Source: a virus
Direction: 5' to 3' (one strand)
DNA: 34,409 bases
IMG/VR virus record: IMGVR_UViG_3300034121_000400
Span: 1-34,409 of that record
Below, one piece after another: positions 32,951 through 34,409 of the stretch; position 1 is the first letter of the stretch; each line of letters begins with the position of its first letter. Made by a program: the position numbers and the translations under genes. Under the pieces are notes generated by a model, which did not search any database, was not told where the DNA came from, and worked only from the letters and a program-made list of their open reading frames with translations.

Positions 32951-33740
32951 CGTTTCAGGTGGTAAAACATCTTCTTATTTAGCTAAACATTACCCAGCTG
33001 ATTACAATGTGTTTTCTTTAGTTAGAATTGAGGATATAAGATGTAGTCCAAAAGATAAAAAAATAGTTCAATTAGTTTCTGATAAAATAGGAATGGATTT
33101 TATTGCTACAGCTGAAAGTGATAAAACGTTAAAAGTTGTTTTAGATTTAGAGCAAGTTATCGGAACAGAAATAAAATGGCTTACTGGAGATACATTCGAG
33201 AAAATAATATCTAAAAATTATTTGCCAAATCAAAGAACTCGTTTTTGTACTACTGATATGAAAATTAATCCAATTGCAAATTTTTGTAGAAATGAAATAA
33301 AAGAAATAGTTTCAACTCGTTTAGGTATTCGATACGATGAAGAAAATAGAGTAAATTACGATAATACTGATTTTAGATTTCATAACGGTTATTCTAAAAA
33401 TGGTCGTAATAAATGGGTAATTGAAAAATATAGAGAATTAGAATATCCTTTAGTTAATGATAAAATTGACCATTACCAAATATATTTATGGTCATTATCA
33501 ACAAATTTAGATTTTCCTCAAGATAGCAATTGCGTAGGATGTTTTCATAAACCAAAACAACAGCTTCGCAAAAATTGGGATGATGAACCTTTAAAGATGC
33601 AATGGTTTGCAGAACAGGAAACAAAAAAGAAAAAATGGAAACAGGGAACTTCTTATTTTAATATTAAAGAAATAGGTTTGCAAACTGATTTTATTTTTGG
33701 AGGGGGAGCGAGTTGTAATAGTGGAGGATGTACAGATTAA
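32934..33740 (+). CDS. PAPS reductase / ATP-pyrophosphatase-like protein
   Basis: A 268-aa protein of the adenine-nucleotide alpha-hydrolase fold. The PP-loop is SGGKTS (residues 8-13) and RFCTTDMKI (C105, K110) matches the FC....K segment of CysH-like proteins. It also has NCVGCFHK (C200, C203) and a C-terminal GASCNSGGCTD (C261, C266), which may bind metal or an iron-sulphur cluster. Phage members are often labelled phosphoadenosine phosphosulfate reductase but lack sulfate-assimilation neighbours, as here. A role in nucleic-acid thiolation or another ATP-activated modification is possible but unproven. Confidence 0.8.
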   Translation: MKTLNSVSGGKTSSYLAKHYPADYNVFSLVRIEDIRCSPKDKKIVQLVSDKIGMDFIATAESDKTLKVVLDLEQVIGTEIKWLTGDTFEKIISKNYLPNQRTRFCTTDMKINPIANFCRNEIKEIVSTRLGIRYDEENRVNYDNTDFRFHNGYSKNGRNKWVIEKYRELEYPLVNDKIDHYQIYLWSLSTNLDFPQDSNCVGCFHKPKQQLRKNWDDEPLKMQWFAEQETKKKKWKQGTSYFNIKEIGLQTDFIFGGGASCNSGGCTD

Positions 33741-33761
33741 TTTAAAAAAAAATAAAAGAAG

Positions 33762-34034
33762 ATGCCAGATATAACAATGTGCAAAGGAATTAATTGCAAT
33801 ATAAAAGATAATTGTTATAGATTTAAAGCAGAACCGAGTAAATTTAGACAATCGTGGTTTTGTAAAAGTCCTAATATAGACGAAGATAATTGTGATTATT
33901 ACTGGGAAGTAACAAAACCAATACATAAACTAAACGGAGGATTAGGTGCTACACTATGCAATAAATGCAGTAAAATTATAAGCACAGGATTAACAAAAGA
34001 ATTATATTGTTCAACTAAATGTGAAGAAATATGA
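33762..34034 (+). CDS. Cysteine-rich zinc-binding protein (90 aa)
   Basis: A 90-aa protein with ten cysteines in two groups. Residues 7-44 (CKGINC, DNCYRF, SWFC, DNCDYYW) follow a small cysteine-rich phage domain of unknown function. Residues 66-87 (CNKCSKII, then LYCSTKC) form a zinc-ribbon-like CxxC...CxxxC. It follows the PAPS-reductase-like gene and overlaps the next gene by 4 nt. The cysteine enrichment of two adjacent genes may reflect a shared redox or metal role. Confidence 0.7.
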   Translation: MPDITMCKGINCNIKDNCYRFKAEPSKFRQSWFCKSPNIDEDNCDYYWEVTKPIHKLNGGLGATLCNKCSKIISTGLTKELYCSTKCEEI

Positions 34035-34228
34035 AAAACGTATTGATAGTAATTTTAATAGCAGTATTTGGAATTATAATGTTTCATTTAGGTATTAAAA
34101 GTAAAAAGTATTTAGATAAAACAATTGTTTTAACTTTGCCGAATAACGAATTACCGCCTAATGAAGGTGATTTGTTTAGGGTTCAATATGTTAGTGGGGA
34201 AAAAGTTTATTTATGCATCATAGACTAA
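34031..34228 (+). CDS. Small membrane-anchored protein (65 aa)
   Basis: A 65-aa protein with one N-terminal hydrophobic helix (about 3-21, NVLIVILIAVFGIIMFHLG), a KSKK stop-transfer stretch, and a polar domain of about 40 residues (PNNELPPNEGDLF). It is coupled upstream by ATGA. Topology is likely N-in with a soluble C-terminal domain outside. No lipobox is seen. Function unknown. Confidence 0.65.
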   Translation: MKNVLIVILIAVFGIIMFHLGIKSKKYLDKTIVLTLPNNELPPNEGDLFRVQYVSGEKVYLCIID

Positions 34229-34284
34229 CTTTAGTCCCAAATTTAAACAATATTAGGGACAGAATTAAAAAAGAAAAAATATGA
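34213..34284 (+). CDS. Possible 23-aa basic mini-protein
   Basis: A 23-codon ORF overlapping the previous gene by 16 nt and the next by 4 nt (ATGA). It is basic (MHHRLTLVP start, IKKEKI end). An inverted repeat GTCCC/GGGAC (34234-34260) lies inside. It may be a real peptide or only a coupling frame in this dense region. Confidence 0.35.
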   Translation: MHHRLTLVPNLNNIRDRIKKEKI

Positions 34285-34370
34285 TAAAAATATTATTGAT
34301 TTGGATAGCGTACGAATTTATAAGACCAAAAGCGATTTGGTTATGGAATTTTTTAATTAGTAAAGCATGA
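34281..34370 (+). CDS. Small membrane protein across the circle junction (29 aa)
   Basis: A 29-aa hydrophobic protein with MIKILLIWIAYEF start and WLWNFLISKA end. It has two short hydrophobic parts around RPK, or one interfacial helix. ATGA overlaps link it to the ORFs on both sides, so it belongs to the same coupled chain that continues at position 85 of the window. All but its first two bases lie in the repeated 127 bp. Function unknown. Confidence 0.5.
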   Translation: MIKILLIWIAYEFIRPKAIWLWNFLISKA

Positions 34371-34409
34371 TAGAATTTGCAACAGGAATAACAATAGGTT
34401 TCTTTATAG
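34283..34409. repeat. Direct terminal repeat, right copy
   Basis: Identical to 1-127. It joins the chain of small genes at the right end to the methyltransferase and terminase genes at the left end, giving a sensible continuous operon when closed. The partial ORF at 34367-34409 is simply the start of the gene at 85-180. Confidence 0.95.

Noticed and set aside
34234-34260. GTCCC/GGGAC inverted repeat as a terminator
   Set aside because: Only 5 bp with a 17-nt loop and no T-run, and it lies inside overlapping coding frames.
34283-34409. A biological direct terminal repeat of a linear phage genome
   Set aside because: The length is exactly 127 bp, the cut is mid-codon, and joining the ends restores intact overlapping genes. 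Assembly closure explains it better.
1-34409. CRISPR array, tRNA genes, insertion sequences or an integrase with attachment site
   Set aside because: No regularly spaced repeats of CRISPR size, no cloverleaf-like tRNA sequence with a CCA end or T-loop, no transposase, and no integrase-type protein were seen on either strand.

Overview
The window is a complete circular genome of a tailed bacteriophage, read once round plus a short overlap. Its last 127 bases (34283-34409) repeat its first 127 exactly, so the unique length is 34,282 bp. An overlap of exactly 127 bp is more likely an assembly-closure artefact than a biological terminal repeat. Every gene I can support is on the + strand. The DNA is strongly AT-rich. 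Start codons follow A-rich leaders rather than purine-rich Shine-Dalgarno boxes, and several promoters match the Bacteroidetes -7 element TAnnTTTG. Together with Bacteroidetes-type families (VirE_N/VirE primase-helicase, a DUF3127-like SSB), this points to a host in the Bacteroidetes, most likely Flavobacteriia. A long tape-measure protein with no sheath gene suggests a siphovirus. I see no integrase, excisionase or partition module, so lysogeny by integration is not supported.

Layout in order of transcription. (1) 34031-1293: a chain of overlapping tiny genes, two or three of them membrane-anchored, running across the circle junction into a ParB-domain/adenine-type DNA methyltransferase fusion. 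(2) 1293-6062: packaging and head genes: small and large terminase, portal, HK97-type prohead protease, and a major capsid protein with an N-terminal scaffold-like coiled coil. (3) 6066-8271: connector and tail-tube candidates, closed by a strong terminator. (4) 8337-20655: tail assembly, an 877-aa tape measure, two distal-tail/baseplate proteins, fibres and a fibre-assembly-like protein. (5) 20645-21728: lysis genes: a holin candidate, a membrane/coiled-coil protein and an M15 peptidase endolysin, closed by a terminator. (6) 21806-25887: a control and DNA-metabolism block: a 56-aa Cro-like HTH protein overlapping a C5-cytosine methyltransferase, then small genes, an ERF annealing protein, SSB and a MazG-like pyrophosphohydrolase, closed by a terminator. 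(7) 25944-31498: replication: an HTH/metallophosphoesterase fusion, an SF2 helicase behind a structured leader RNA, a VirE-type primase-helicase, an iteron-rich AT-rich region, and a VRR-NUC nuclease. (8) 31666-34228: small early-type genes, a DnaA domain IV-like protein, a PAPS-reductase-like protein and a cysteine-rich protein.

The most interesting signals are non-coding. Three promoters (21806, 23033, 31666) carry the same 18-bp palindrome, GTAATTrAAAwTTATTAC, between their -33 and -7 elements. One of them drives the small HTH gene, which makes an autoregulated phage regulon likely. The helicase leader (27125-27211) contains two interleaved 7-bp helices, which is pseudoknot topology, and ends in GCGGGTTTTT, like an attenuator or riboregulator. 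The gap between the primase and the nuclease (30909-31165) holds at least nine copies of TGTAATAT in both orientations and is the best origin candidate. The DnaA-like protein encoded about 1.1 kb downstream is a possible partner. All functional calls rest on sequence motifs read by eye; no database search was run.
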